Below are positions 1 to 8,127 of a DNA stretch of 64,000 nt, piece by piece. Within the stretch, counting starts at the first letter, position 1; every line of letters begins with the position of its first letter. The position numbers were made by a program, and so were the translations under genes. The notes beneath the pieces were generated by a model that had not been told where the DNA came from, did not search any database, and saw only the letters and a program-made list of their open reading frames with translations. Origin of the DNA: Sphingobacterium sp. (lineage in GTDB: Bacteria > Bacteroidota > Bacteroidia > Sphingobacteriales > Sphingobacteriaceae); the NCBI GenBank assembly GCA_031277685.1, contig JAITLV010000280.1, positions 1 to 64,000 of the forward strand, read 5' to 3'.

Positions 1-2
1 AA

Positions 3-374
3 AATTACGCTAAAGAATACGAAACTCAAATCAGAAATGTTTTGGGAGCTGACGGTATTTTTGATTTCATCCTTTTAGGAATGGGAGATGATGGCCACAC
101 AGCTTCTCTGTTTCCAGGTGAAAAGATTTTACAAGAAAAAGAAAAATGGGTTGATGCCTACTATCTAAAGCCACAGGCAATGTTCAGAATTACTTTGACT
201 GAACCTATTATCAATAAAGCTGAAAATATTCTGATTGTTACATTTGGTAAATCCAAGAAAAACGCTTTGAATGAAGTTCTTAATGGTGTCTATAATCCTG
301 AACTATATCCGCTACAGTTAATTGAAAGGAAAGCAGGAGTCCAGATTTTTACCGATAAAGAAGCTGGAACTTAA
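3..374 (+). CDS. pgl: 6-phosphogluconolactonase, C-terminal part
   Basis: Hydrolyses 6-phosphogluconolactone to 6-phosphogluconate in the oxidative pentose phosphate pathway, in the cytoplasm. The reading frame is open to the left edge of the window, so the gene starts upstream; only about the last 123 codons are present. The segment FILLGMGDDGHTASLFPG is the classic SOL/DevB lactonase signature, and the end (PLQLIERKAGVQIFTDKEA) fits the family C-terminus. A TTG at 42 would be an internal, not a true, start. It is followed by a strong bidirectional terminator. In Bacteroidota this gene usually follows zwf, which would lie just outside the window; that neighbour is inferred. Confidence 0.93.
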   Translation, partial: NYAKEYETQIRNVLGADGIFDFILLGMGDDGHTASLFPGEKILQEKEKWVDAYYLKPQAMFRITLTEPIINKAENILIVTFGKSKKNALNEVLNGVYNPELYPLQLIERKAGVQIFTDKEAGT

Positions 375-403
375 TATCATTTAACTATAGTGAACGTCTA
401 GCC

Positions 404-441
404 AAAAAGCCTCCCTTAACGATTAACAAGGGAGGCTTTTT
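404..441. terminator. Bidirectional rho-independent terminator
   Basis: A perfect 14-bp inverted repeat (AAAAAGCCTCCCTT at 404-417 and its complement at 428-441) with a 10-nt loop, A-rich on one side and T-rich on the other. It lies between the convergent pgl and macrodomain genes and can serve both. Confidence 0.9.
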
Positions 442-471
442 ATTTCCCCTTTTCTGCTTTACCAGTACGAT

Positions 472-1029
472 CTAATCACCTTGTACGCTTTCGGTGCCCG
501 CCGTAGGTTTATCGGCAAGGTAATCGTTTAATAACTGGCAATTTTCATCATCAAAACAAACTATTGTAACTAGTTTAATTGTCGTATCTGATTCAAGAAA
601 CTTATTTATTGAGTTCACCGATATTTGGGCAGCCAATTCCTTAGGGAACCTGTATATACCTGTGCTGATATTCGGAAAAGCAATTGTTGTACAGCTATTA
701 TCCACAGCCAGTCGAAGAGAGTTGAAGTAACAATTTGCTAGGAGGTTCTCTTCATTCTTTTGGCCGCCATTCCAAACAGGACCGACGGTGTGGATGACAT
801 ATTTAGCGTGTAGATTGCCAGCCGTGGTGATCACTGCTTCACCCGTTTTGCAGCCCCCTTGTCTAGCTACTATCATTCGGCATTCTTCCAGAATAGCTGC
901 TCCACCTGCTCGGTGAATGGCACCATCTACACCGCCGCCACCAAGCAAGGAGCTATTTGCTGCGTTTACGATTGCATCGGCTTCGATCTTAGTGATATCT
1001 CCTTTAATAACGTTTATTATTTTGTTCAT
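472..1029 (-). CDS. Macrodomain protein (O-acetyl-ADP-ribose deacetylase type)
   Basis: A stand-alone macrodomain of 185 residues, the size of YmdB-type enzymes that remove the acetyl group from O-acetyl-ADP-ribose or reverse ADP-ribosylation. Visible motifs are GDIT at 10-13, the ligand-contacting NAAN at 22-25, the glycine-rich loop GGGGVDGAIH at 30-39, and STGIYRFP near residue 122, which matches the second phosphate-binding loop. Start is the only ATG preceding the first beta strand. It is monocistronic, convergent with pgl, and separated from the divergent downstream gene by about 330 bp. Substrate specificity cannot be read from sequence. Confidence 0.9.
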   Translation of the reverse strand: MNKIINVIKGDITKIEADAIVNAANSSLLGGGGVDGAIHRAGGAAILEECRMIVARQGGCKTGEAVITTAGNLHAKYVIHTVGPVWNGGQKNEENLLANCYFNSLRLAVDNSCTTIAFPNISTGIYRFPKELAAQISVNSINKFLESDTTIKLVTIVCFDDENCQLLNDYLADKPTAGTESVQGD

Positions 1030-1360
1030 TGAGTATGGAATAATATTAAGGCATTTGCATAGCCGATGGAAATAATATTTTAAATTTAGTGAATTTTACC
1101 CATTAAAGCTTCACTTGTCAGCTGAACACAAGCTATTGCTTTATTCTTTTACAAAGGTTAGTTAGAATAGTGTGTTTAAATTTTACGCCAACAATTCTAT
1201 TTTTCCCTCCGGCATTACCATATCGAAAAACAATATGACCGTCTTTATCGGAGCGTTGTTTAATTGATATACAGAATAATATTTTTTTACTAAAAATATT
1301 AGTATTATTGTTTTTTTTTATTTATATTTGTGTTTTTAACCAATTTAAAGACAGTATATT
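1030..1360. other. Divergent intergenic region
   Basis: About 330 bp between the divergent macrodomain and Rpn genes. A TATATTTG box at 1323-1330 matches the Bacteroidota -7 consensus TAnnTTTG and lies 30 bp before the Rpn start. No ORF or RNA gene was seen. Confidence 0.5.
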
Positions 1361-2287
1361 ATGAGTGAATTGAAACAGTCGAAATATATCGATATAACGA
1401 CAGATTATGGCTTTAAAAAAGTTTTTGGATCAGATACCAATAAAGATCTTCTCATCGCTTTCTTAAACGAACTCTTTAGAGGACGCAAGGTCATTGCTGA
1501 TTTATATTATAACAAAAATGAGCATGTCGGAGATACAGAGGATATCGGTACCGTTATTTTTGTTCTTTTTTGTACGGCTGAGAAGGGCGAACGATTTATT
1601 ATGGGAGTTCAGCGCACGGAGCAGGATAATTTGAAAAAGCGTATGCTTTACTACAGTAGTAAATTAATAGCGGATCAGGCACCCAAAGGTAACCGAAGGG
1701 CTTGGAATTATGCAATTAGTGAAGTCTATATCATTGTATTGATGGATGGATTTACGATGCCTGATGCGGGCGATGAGAAGTATTTTTTACACGATATCTG
1801 TCTATGTTATCGGGATCAAGGTAAAATATTTTACGACGATCTTGGCTTTATATACCTTGAATTGGTTAACTTTGTTAAAGCTGAGGCAGAGTTAGTTAAT
1901 GATTTGGATCGTTGGCTTTATATACTCAAAAACATGTCCTCGCTAAAGGGACTTTCAACATACCTGCGGAAGCCGATATTTGAAAAGTTGTTTCAGTTAG
2001 CAGAGTATAGCAAACTAAAACCGGAGGAACGAGAGATGTACAATGTAAGTTTAAGGAATAAATGGGATGCGGAGAGCATCCGCAGTAGCCAGGAAGAGCA
2101 ATTGAAACGGGCGCGCGAAAAAGCAATGGCCGAAGGAAAAGCGGAAGGAAAAGCGGAAGGAAAAGCTGAGGTAATAAAAAACCTTTTGTCTTTGGATAAG
2201 TTTTCGAATTCGGAGATTGCCAAACTATCGAACGTCACTGTAGAGTTTGTAAATGAGGTCCAGGCGGAGATAGCTAAAGGAAAATAA
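1361..2287 (+). CDS. Rpn family recombination-promoting nuclease / PD-(D/E)XK transposase-like protein
   Basis: A 308-residue protein of the Rpn/PD-(D/E)XK family (PF12784), predicted DNA endonucleases that promote RecA-independent recombination and are often annotated as putative transposases. The signature DYGFKKVFGSDTNKDLLIAFLN lies near residues 15-36, followed by the nuclease core and an alpha-helical region. The C-terminal part has a charged helix with three near-perfect copies of the codons for AEGK (257-268), a common and variable feature of this family, then a short helix-turn-helix-like tail. No terminal inverted repeats flank the gene, so it is not a standard insertion sequence. 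A terminator hairpin follows 45 bp downstream. Confidence 0.88.
   Translation: MSELKQSKYIDITTDYGFKKVFGSDTNKDLLIAFLNELFRGRKVIADLYYNKNEHVGDTEDIGTVIFVLFCTAEKGERFIMGVQRTEQDNLKKRMLYYSSKLIADQAPKGNRRAWNYAISEVYIIVLMDGFTMPDAGDEKYFLHDICLCYRDQGKIFYDDLGFIYLELVNFVKAEAELVNDLDRWLYILKNMSSLKGLSTYLRKPIFEKLFQLAEYSKLKPEEREMYNVSLRNKWDAESIRSSQEEQLKRAREKAMAEGKAEGKAEGKAEVIKNLLSLDKFSNSEIAKLSNVTVEFVNEVQAEIAKGK
2129..2164 (+). repeat. Three 12-bp direct repeats inside the Rpn gene
   Basis: Three consecutive units of GCSGAAGGAAAA (2129-2140, 2141-2152, 2153-2164) encode AEGK three times. The unit length is a multiple of three, so copy-number change would alter the length of the helix without breaking the frame. Confidence 0.85.
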
Positions 2288-2332
2288 AGCATATAACGAT
2301 ATAAGGTTTTACGGCCGCTTGGATGTGAGCCA

Positions 2333-2368
2333 AAAAGGCTCCCTTATCGGTTAATAAGGGAGCCTTTT
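2333..2368. terminator. Bidirectional rho-independent terminator
   Basis: A perfect 15-bp inverted repeat (AAAAGGCTCCCTTAT at 2333-2347 and complement at 2354-2368) with a 6-nt loop, between the convergent Rpn and hchA genes. Confidence 0.9.
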
Positions 2369-2384
2369 AGTTGAAAGAAATAGC

Positions 2385-3266
2385 CTATCCTTTTTCCACT
2401 CTTGATTTTTCAGAGGCGAGAAGTTCATCTGCGCAGAGTTTGCCGAATTTATCAGCTGCTAATGGGCTATCAGCAGTGATCAATTTTCTGTCAACTTGAC
2501 AATCGCCGGCAATTTTTTTATTCAAAATTTCAACCCCAAGTTGTTTGAGTTTTTCGCCATAAAACCAAGGCATCTCGCCCGGCTGGTATCCACTTTCTGG
2601 TAAAGTCTTATCCATTTCATCGGGAAACGAATTGATCTTATACCCCTTAAAGGGAAACTCAGTGTCTCCACAATTTGCTGCGCTTAAGAGCGCTGCCGGA
2701 CCATGGCAGATTGCCAATAGATATTTATCTTCAGCTACCGCCCATTTGATAAGTTCTTTTACATCATTATTTTCAGGTAATCCGAGCATTGCGCCATGCC
2801 CGCCTGGGATAAAAACGGCCACGTAGTCAACATATCCTTTATTCGTGTCGGCTATAAAATCCCTGAGGTTATGCGGATTTGAAAATTGCGTATTATACTT
2901 GTCGAGGATTTTACCGATGTTTTCATCTTCATAGGGCATAGCCCACATTTCAAATTTTACAGGATCACCAGTGGGGGTGTAGAAGTCAACCTCAAATCCA
3001 GCCTGTTCCAAATGAAGAATGGGAACCAGTGTTTCGACCGGATGATTACCCGTCGAAAACTTCTTTCCATTTTTCATGGTCATATAGCGCTCTTCTGTAC
3101 AAAGCACGAGGATCTTTTTTCGGGTGTCCTTGTTGACATCACTGTACTTTTTTTTGCTGTAATTTGTCTTGGTCGTAACCATCGCCTTCCTTGAAAAAAA
3201 AGAAGGTTCGTAGCCAATGCCGTCAAATACAGGTTCTTTGCTCAAATCGTTTGAAAATAATGACAT
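2385..3266 (-). CDS. hchA: Protein/nucleic acid deglycase, DJ-1/PfpI superfamily (Hsp31)
   Basis: A class of cytoplasmic glyoxalase III/deglycase and chaperone that repairs methylglyoxal adducts. The 293-residue length and N-terminal segment (FDGIGYEPSFFSRKAM) fit HchA rather than the smaller YajL or PfpI. The nucleophile elbow LAICHGPAALL carries Cys187 followed by His188, matching Cys185 and its neighbour in E. coli HchA; the acidic partner is in the PVETL segment near residue 76, and the FIPGGHGAM loop is at 152-160. Monocistronic, with a terminator 17 bp after the stop. The call is strong; the relative weight of chaperone and enzyme roles is unknown. Confidence 0.93.
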   Translation of the reverse strand: MSLFSNDLSKEPVFDGIGYEPSFFSRKAMVTTKTNYSKKKYSDVNKDTRKKILVLCTEERYMTMKNGKKFSTGNHPVETLVPILHLEQAGFEVDFYTPTGDPVKFEMWAMPYEDENIGKILDKYNTQFSNPHNLRDFIADTNKGYVDYVAVFIPGGHGAMLGLPENNDVKELIKWAVAEDKYLLAICHGPAALLSAANCGDTEFPFKGYKINSFPDEMDKTLPESGYQPGEMPWFYGEKLKQLGVEILNKKIAGDCQVDRKLITADSPLAADKFGKLCADELLASEKSRVEKG

Positions 3267-3649
3267 AGTAATATTTTTTTAGTATTTGTAATTCGTGCTA
3301 TTGATTAGCTTCGAATGTCAAACTTTCCACATTTTATAAATCTTTAAGAGATAACAATGTCAAAGCCCATGCTGTTTCGACTAAAAAATATTTGTGAAAT
3401 GAAGTAGCGCCCAAAGAAGGTTAATAATAGCTAAAGTCTTGGGTTTTCCGCTCAAGGCTTTTTTCATTTTTATCAAACCAATCTCTTAAAGTATTTGCCT
3501 ATTTATTGACAATCGATTGAATTTAGGAAGTTTCGTTTCGGTTGTTTCCATATATGCCCAGGTTTAATACCTGTCCATTTTAAGCCTAAGTGAAGTCACC
3601 GGGTTTTTAAAATGCATATTCCGATCTATATACTCTACTTGCTGATTAT
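3267..3649. other. Intergenic region without a clear gene
   Basis: About 380 bp between hchA and the truncated sigma-factor gene. The minus strand has a 28-codon ORF beginning MKKALSGKPK near 3470 with no recognisable relatives. The region may contain the eroded remainder of the sigma factor, but no sigma-70 region 4 residues could be read in any frame. Confidence 0.4.
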
Positions 3650-3997
3650 TTAAAAATGAGAGCAGAAAGCCGCTCTTTCTTTTGGGGTCAGGTACTCAAG
3701 CAGGACGAGCATGGTATAAGTGGCAGTTTCTTCTTTTATGAGTTTTGTATCGGCATTTTCAAAAGAAACAGGTTCGGGGAGCCATTCTCCGAAAACTTCT
3801 TTTTTATTTTGGCGTTTTTTAAAGTTTATGGCATGATTAATCGTACTTTTAATCAAAAAATTGGATTCGTGGCGGATGCTAGATTTATCCAATATGATGT
3901 ATTTTTCAAGTACATCCTGTACCAAATCTCTGGCATCTTCGTAAGAACCGACGATGTTATAGGCATAGATCAACAACTTATTATAATGTTTATCCAT
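3650..3997 (-). pseudogene. Truncated ECF-type RNA polymerase sigma factor
   Basis: The protein from the ATG at 3997 (MDKHYNKLLIYAYNIVGSYE) matches sigma-70 region 2 of ECF factors: EDARDLVQDVLEKY is the conserved core-binding helix, followed by the region 2-4 linker and the first residues of region 4 (LEYLTPKERAAF). At that point an intact factor continues into the DNA-binding helix-turn-helix; here it ends after four unrelated residues. Without region 4.2 it could not recognise a -35 type element. A TTG start at 4033 would add 12 residues but overlaps the preceding stop. It follows the secreted hydrolase gene by about 40 bp and probably shares its transcript. Loss of function is inferred. 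Confidence 0.7.
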
Positions 3998-4036
3998 CTT
4001 TTTATTCAATAATTTGATATTAGCAAATTTCAATCT

Positions 4037-5068
4037 TTATATTCCTTTATCTGCCAACACATCCTGCAACATGATTCTATTAAATTTTTCTGGTTCTACA
4101 AATGCCGAATAATGTCCTGAGTTTTCAAACCAGATGAATTGTTTTTGAGGCGCTTTTAATTTCCTGAAAAATTTATATGCAAGTGTAGAGGGGGCATTAT
4201 AGTCACACCGACCGGCGATAAAGTAAACGGGGACTTTTACTGCCTGAACCGTTTTAAATAAATCTACCTGCATTACTTCATCCCACATCGCATTCATTGT
4301 AAAGGCTTGCCCCTTGGCTATCAGGCTATCTTGATAATATTGCTTGGCAAAAGAATCCATATTTTTATAGAGATGACCAACATTGCTACCTTCGCAAAAA
4401 TCACCATGAAAGTGTCTGAGCCATTTTCTTGATAAATACAGGTCTGATAATTCATTTTTGGAGCGAGACGGGTAGTGCTTGCGAAGTTTTTGCAATTGAA
4501 CCATTGCTACGCTGTCTTTTTTTAATCTGGCCTGTTGAATTGAATAATCAAGTGAAACCTTTTCATTCAAATACATATTGGTGACCTGTCCCACACCGAT
4601 ATAAGCCTGAAATAGCGATGGATATTTTTGAATTAGATGCATGCCCATAATAGAACCAAAAGAATAACCAACCAGATATATTTTATCTTTCTTAAAACGC
4701 TCTTTAAGGATCTGTATTAAACTTAGCGCATCATCTTCAAGTTGTTTAATTGTAATGCTTGCAGGCTGTAGAGTATCGTTATAGGATAAGCCTGTTCCTC
4801 TTTGGTCGTAAGTAACCACCGTGAAGCGCTGTTCCAATTCTTTATTGTGTGTTTGCCAAAAATAGAAATCGGAAAAGCCAGGCCCACCGTGCAATATGAG
4901 CAAAACAGGATTTAAGGCATTTTTACTTTTTATAAATACGCCGTGTTCGACACCATTTAATTCGATACGGTTGTATTCCTTGATAGAATTAATCTGGGCT
5001 GTGCAAAACTGCCAGCCTATTGAGATCATTATCAAAACTATGAAGAACTTTCCTTTTATTTTATTCAT
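4037..5068 (-). CDS. Secreted alpha/beta hydrolase, prolyl aminopeptidase-like (S33)
   Basis: A 343-residue hydrolase with a Sec signal peptide at residues 1-25 (cut after CTAQ), so exported or periplasmic. It carries the oxyanion motif HGGPG at 60-64, the nucleophile elbow GYSFG at 134-138 (Ser136), a likely acid in the AGRCDYNAPS loop near 290, and the catalytic His in NSGHYSAF near 317. HGGPG plus GxSxG is the hallmark of the proline iminopeptidase branch of family S33, but the same pattern occurs in other small-substrate hydrolases, so the substrate is open. The truncated sigma gene follows in the same direction. Confidence 0.82.
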   Translation of the reverse strand: MNKIKGKFFIVLIMISIGWQFCTAQINSIKEYNRIELNGVEHGVFIKSKNALNPVLLILHGGPGFSDFYFWQTHNKELEQRFTVVTYDQRGTGLSYNDTLQPASITIKQLEDDALSLIQILKERFKKDKIYLVGYSFGSIMGMHLIQKYPSLFQAYIGVGQVTNMYLNEKVSLDYSIQQARLKKDSVAMVQLQKLRKHYPSRSKNELSDLYLSRKWLRHFHGDFCEGSNVGHLYKNMDSFAKQYYQDSLIAKGQAFTMNAMWDEVMQVDLFKTVQAVKVPVYFIAGRCDYNAPSTLAYKFFRKLKAPQKQFIWFENSGHYSAFVEPEKFNRIMLQDVLADKGI

Positions 5069-5151
5069 CTAAAGTGCAAATAGAAACATATCTTTATTAA
5101 ATATTTACTGTTTTACCGATTCCAAGCTCCGTCTATTTTATCGGCTTTTGA

Positions 5152-5517
5152 TTAAATAGCCATTCCGCTTCCACCAACTACTTTTATACCTTCGGGAAAC
5201 TTTTTCCAAAAACGTATATATCTATATTTAGCTTCAAAAGGCTCATTATTATAATCTCCTTTTAAATCCATCTGCAAAACAATGACAGCCAAATCCGCTA
5301 TAATATTCAGTTCTTCTACTTTGGGAATGAGCTCTTTTACTTTTAAATTTCCCTCGCGATAAGATTGCAAATCTATTTCCTTAGTTATTGTCTGACCACT
5401 AGGGATTATAAAAAGTAAATCAGCATGCAATAGATTGTCGAGTATTTCCACATCATTATTTTTGATAGCTCCGTAAAGTGTGTTCTCGAGATTTAAAATT
5501 TCATCCTTTGTTATCAT
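5152..5517 (-). CDS. DUF4440 / NTF2-like protein
   Basis: A 121-residue single-domain protein of the NTF2-like superfamily: an N-terminal helix (LENTLYGAIKNNDVEILDNLLH), the FIIPSGQTITKE strand, then a curved sheet ending in the RFWKK..GIKVVGGSG strands. The family forms a cone with a ligand pocket and includes isomerases and hydrolases, but most bacterial DUF4440 members have no assigned reaction. It lies 25 bp downstream of the flavin reductase gene and is probably cotranscribed with it. Confidence 0.72.
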   Translation of the reverse strand: MITKDEILNLENTLYGAIKNNDVEILDNLLHADLLFIIPSGQTITKEIDLQSYREGNLKVKELIPKVEELNIIADLAVIVLQMDLKGDYNNEPFEAKYRYIRFWKKFPEGIKVVGGSGMAI

Positions 5518-5541
5518 TTCTTAGTCATTAATTAGTATTCA

Positions 5542-6210
5542 TTAAACTTCTGCTTGTGTTGATTTCCTATCGTAGGTGTTGTATAAATTTTCAGGAATTT
5601 CTGCGAGGTTCGATTCATGTACTTTATCGCCAAGTGTATAAAACTCCTGAAAACTCATAATAAGAGGTTTCCATTTATCGGGATCAACCCGATTTGGATG
5701 ATTATCCACAGTAATTGATTTATCCAAAAATACCCTGTTTATCTTTAGTTCAAATGTGATAATCTTCCCCTGCTGTAAAGGTTCGTCTTCAGCCAATTTA
5801 TGGATGTACATAACAACAGCTTCCATTTGTACAGGGCACTCGTTAACCCGGCAGACATTGATGGTTTCGGCCGGGGTTCCCGTCAATCCGGCTATTTCAA
5901 ATTTATTTTTTTCGAAACGATACCCCTTTAATATTTTAGACTGAGGAACAGGATTAGACCCCGTTGTTCTGGCCAGTAGGTTCACTGCTTTTGCCTCGTT
6001 TACCGAGGGCAGGTTTAAGACGGCCTCTTTGGTTGCTAAAAGGTTTTGGGCCGTTTGAGACGAAGCCCCAAGCCCAATCATGCACCTCCAACCTAACCAG
6101 AAAATCGAAGATATAGGCGCAAGATTAGCTGTACCATCGGGGTTTTTAGTACTGATAAGTACTACCGGTGTGCCGAAGTATAAAATGGAGGGATAACTTT
6201 TAATATGCAT
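5542..6210 (-). CDS. Flavin reductase-like, FMN-binding protein (DIM6/NTAB)
   Basis: A 222-residue split-barrel flavoprotein of the flavin reductase / DIM6-NTAB family. The N-terminal strand-loop FGTPVVLISTKNPDGTANLAPIS and the LGASSQTAQNLLATKEAVLNLPS segment are the usual FMN-contacting regions, where the enzyme transfers hydride from NAD(P)H to FMN or supplies reduced flavin to a partner. It lies in a minus-strand cluster of small redox genes. Some members with this longer C-terminus act in thiol or aromatic metabolism; the partner here is unknown. Confidence 0.82.
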   Translation of the reverse strand: MHIKSYPSILYFGTPVVLISTKNPDGTANLAPISSIFWLGWRCMIGLGASSQTAQNLLATKEAVLNLPSVNEAKAVNLLARTTGSNPVPQSKILKGYRFEKNKFEIAGLTGTPAETINVCRVNECPVQMEAVVMYIHKLAEDEPLQQGKIITFELKINRVFLDKSITVDNHPNRVDPDKWKPLIMSFQEFYTLGDKVHESNLAEIPENLYNTYDRKSTQAEV

Positions 6211-6314
6211 GTGTAGTACCTTTTAAGATTTTACTGAGTTTTTATCTTATTTTTAAAATTAACCATATCCGACATTTATTAAAATCCGTTTCTTGCGTAA
6301 TCCAGTCGTTACAT

Positions 6315-6752
6315 CTACTCCACGACGACCTGATAAATATCCCTTTCCATCGTAATGCCATTTTGTTCTAAAAAGGCGGGCATATTAATCCCTACCTTTT
6401 GCATCTCCTCCCGTATGACCAATCTGGCATTATCTATGTGCTGCCGGTCTGACCAGGTGGCAACCGTAATGACCAGAAGGTCGCCACGATCGCCTGTCTG
6501 TTGAAAGATTTCATACTTTACAAAGCCAGGCTGCTGCCTTAGTGTATTCCTGATGAAAATCGATTTTTCGGAATACGCTGCGATAGCTTTTTTAGGAATG
6601 CTGATTTTATCAATGACGGCCACCTGTTCCCTAACAGTGCGCTCTTCTCTGTTATTCTGTTCCATTTTGAATTGATTTTTATGTTGACCAAAGGTTTTCA
6701 TCGCCGAAAGGATAGTTATGATAAGGACGATGGTTTTTAATGTTTGTCTCAT
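6315..6752 (-). CDS. Exported antibiotic biosynthesis monooxygenase (ABM) domain protein
   Basis: A 145-residue protein with an N-terminal signal sequence (cleavage near TFGQ, residue 22) followed by a single ABM-type ferredoxin-like domain: EQVAVIDKISIPKK, then the helix with SIFIRNTLRQQPGFVKYEIFQQ, then LVITVATWSD. ABM proteins include quinol monooxygenases and heme-degrading enzymes, but many are uncharacterised. A secreted version is less common than the cytoplasmic YgiN type. It follows the 198-residue membrane-anchored gene by 11 bp, so the two are likely cotranscribed. Confidence 0.7.
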   Translation of the reverse strand: MRQTLKTIVLIITILSAMKTFGQHKNQFKMEQNNREERTVREQVAVIDKISIPKKAIAAYSEKSIFIRNTLRQQPGFVKYEIFQQTGDRGDLLVITVATWSDRQHIDNARLVIREEMQKVGINMPAFLEQNGITMERDIYQVVVE

Positions 6753-6763
6753 AGGACTTGTAT

Positions 6764-7360
6764 TTATTGTTTCCAGTTCAGTTTGCCGTTTTTGTCAAAC
6801 ATTTCGATAGACGGGTTGCCTAGACTATCAACTTTTAAAATAATCCTCGGTATTTCGTTGTTATCCTTCATCACCAAGGCCGCATTCCCATTTTCCGTAA
6901 GCAGGTTGATACGATTGATGTTATGGCCAGGTTTACCGGACAGGTCTTTGTCGTTAATCAATAGCCCGGCTCTGAAATAGTTGTCGTGTTTATTGTCCTG
7001 CGCCAGTATACCGATAGCATCGGCATTCTGATAGTCAAATGCGAGTGCGTTCAGGTTGGTCTCCTCATTATCGGTTATGGCAAGACCTCCTCTTTCGTCG
7101 CCGTTCTTGTCATAAAATATAAGGCCTGCTGGTGCGTAAGCTCGTTTATACATTTTTCCAGCAATAATAGGTTGCGGAATATGGTCTGTGTTTGCAATAA
7201 CAACACGATTTTTTCCCGAAGAATCATTAATATTTATTCTTTCTACATTAAAATTTTGTCTGTTGTCCAAGTATAAGTACACTATACACGCCATAAAAAC
7301 AATATTGGAAAGTATAAGAGCGGATAATAATATTTTAAGCGGTTTTGAAATTGTTTGCAT
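6764..7360 (-). CDS. Membrane-anchored hypothetical protein
   Basis: A 198-residue protein with one transmembrane segment at about residues 9-31 and a predicted extracytoplasmic domain of short beta strands (NVERININDSSGKNRVVIAN, PAGLIFYDKNGDERGGLAI, GNAALVMKDNNE, PSIEMFDKNGKLNW). The repeating pattern 'hydrophobic strand - DxxG turn' suggests a beta-propeller-like or beta-helix-like fold, but no family was recognised. It is cotranscribed with the ABM gene. No catalytic residues are evident. Confidence 0.6.
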   Translation of the reverse strand: MQTISKPLKILLSALILSNIVFMACIVYLYLDNRQNFNVERININDSSGKNRVVIANTDHIPQPIIAGKMYKRAYAPAGLIFYDKNGDERGGLAITDNEETNLNALAFDYQNADAIGILAQDNKHDNYFRAGLLINDKDLSGKPGHNINRINLLTENGNAALVMKDNNEIPRIILKVDSLGNPSIEMFDKNGKLNWKQ

Positions 7361-7392
7361 AATTTAGTCCCATTTTTTAGTTCATTATTCTG

Positions 7393-7830
7393 TTAATATA
7401 CTGTTTTCCTGGTACTGATTACAATTCTGTTCCACGCATTTATGGTAACAACTGCCATAATGATCTGTGCAATTTGGTTTACATCAAAAAGTTGTTCGGC
7501 CAGTCTGTACGTTTCTTCGCTTAACCCGTTTTGGCTGATTAAGGTTACTTCCTCAGTCATAGCTAAAATTGTTTTCTCTTCTTTAGTAAATAATCCGCTT
7601 TCTTTCCAGGCGTTGAGCAGGAAAATTCGCTGAGCGGTTTCGCCCTGTTTTAATGCATCCGAAGCGTGCATATTGATACAAAAAGCACAACCGTTGATTT
7701 GTGATGCACGAATTTTAATCAGATAGAAATACGTTTTATAAAGCCCCGAATTTTGCAGGTAATGTTCCAGAGCGAACATTGCTTTGAATGCATCTGGCTC
7801 CAGCTGTTGTATATCAATTCTCTTTTCCAT
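7393..7830 (-). CDS. Carboxymuconolactone decarboxylase family protein (AhpD-like)
   Basis: A 145-residue all-helical CMD-family protein. The motif CAFCINMH (Cys48, Cys51, His55) is the redox-active CxxC-x3-H of AhpD-type alkylhydroperoxidases, so a peroxidase or thiol-disulfide role is more likely than decarboxylation. The surrounding helix SQINGCAFCINMHASDALKQGE is typical. It lies in a minus-strand group with DoxX, flavin reductase and ABM genes, a combination often linked to quinone or oxidant stress. It ends 33 bp upstream of the membrane-anchored gene. Confidence 0.85.
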   Translation of the reverse strand: MEKRIDIQQLEPDAFKAMFALEHYLQNSGLYKTYFYLIKIRASQINGCAFCINMHASDALKQGETAQRIFLLNAWKESGLFTKEEKTILAMTEEVTLISQNGLSEETYRLAEQLFDVNQIAQIIMAVVTINAWNRIVISTRKTVY

Positions 7831-7844
7831 ATTTAATTTATTCG

Positions 7845-8121
7845 TTATTTAGCTTTTGAAAGTCCCATTTTTATTGTCCAAAAAATCAATATACTGGGCA
7901 TGAACTATTTTTGCGCCTTTACCCAAAGTGGATTTTTTGTAAGGGAAGAAGCTATTTTTGCAGCGGCCATTACAATAACAAAATTGATAGTGAATCTAAT
8001 GATAATCTGTATAATACCGAATGCCATGCTCTGACCGAATATGGAACCATATTTGGCCCCGGACTGATCACCATCAGAAAAGATGCTAAAGCAACCATAA
8101 AAGTTCATGAATCGGAATCAT
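7845..8121 (-). pseudogene. Decayed LysE/RhtB family exporter
   Basis: The minus strand from the ATG at 8121 reads MIPIHELL, a typical LysE-family start. After a one-base frameshift it continues MVALASFLMVISPGPNMV, containing the family signature SPGPNM. Most of the transporter is then missing, and the frame resumes with the C-terminal helix RFTINFVIVMAAAKIASSL and NPLWVKAQK. An in-frame TAG follows where relatives have Trp, and the remainder (FMPSILIFWTIKMGLSKAK) ends at a TAA at 7845. So there is one frameshift, one internal deletion of roughly 110-120 codons, and one nonsense codon. A 67-codon ORF from 8108 to 7905 is only part of this relic. Family assignment rests on remembered family motifs. 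Confidence 0.72.
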
Positions 8122-8127
8122 CGTTGT

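Noticed and set aside
7905..8108. 67-codon ORF as an independent small membrane protein
   Set aside because: It is the C-terminal piece of the LysE relic, read from an internal ATG.
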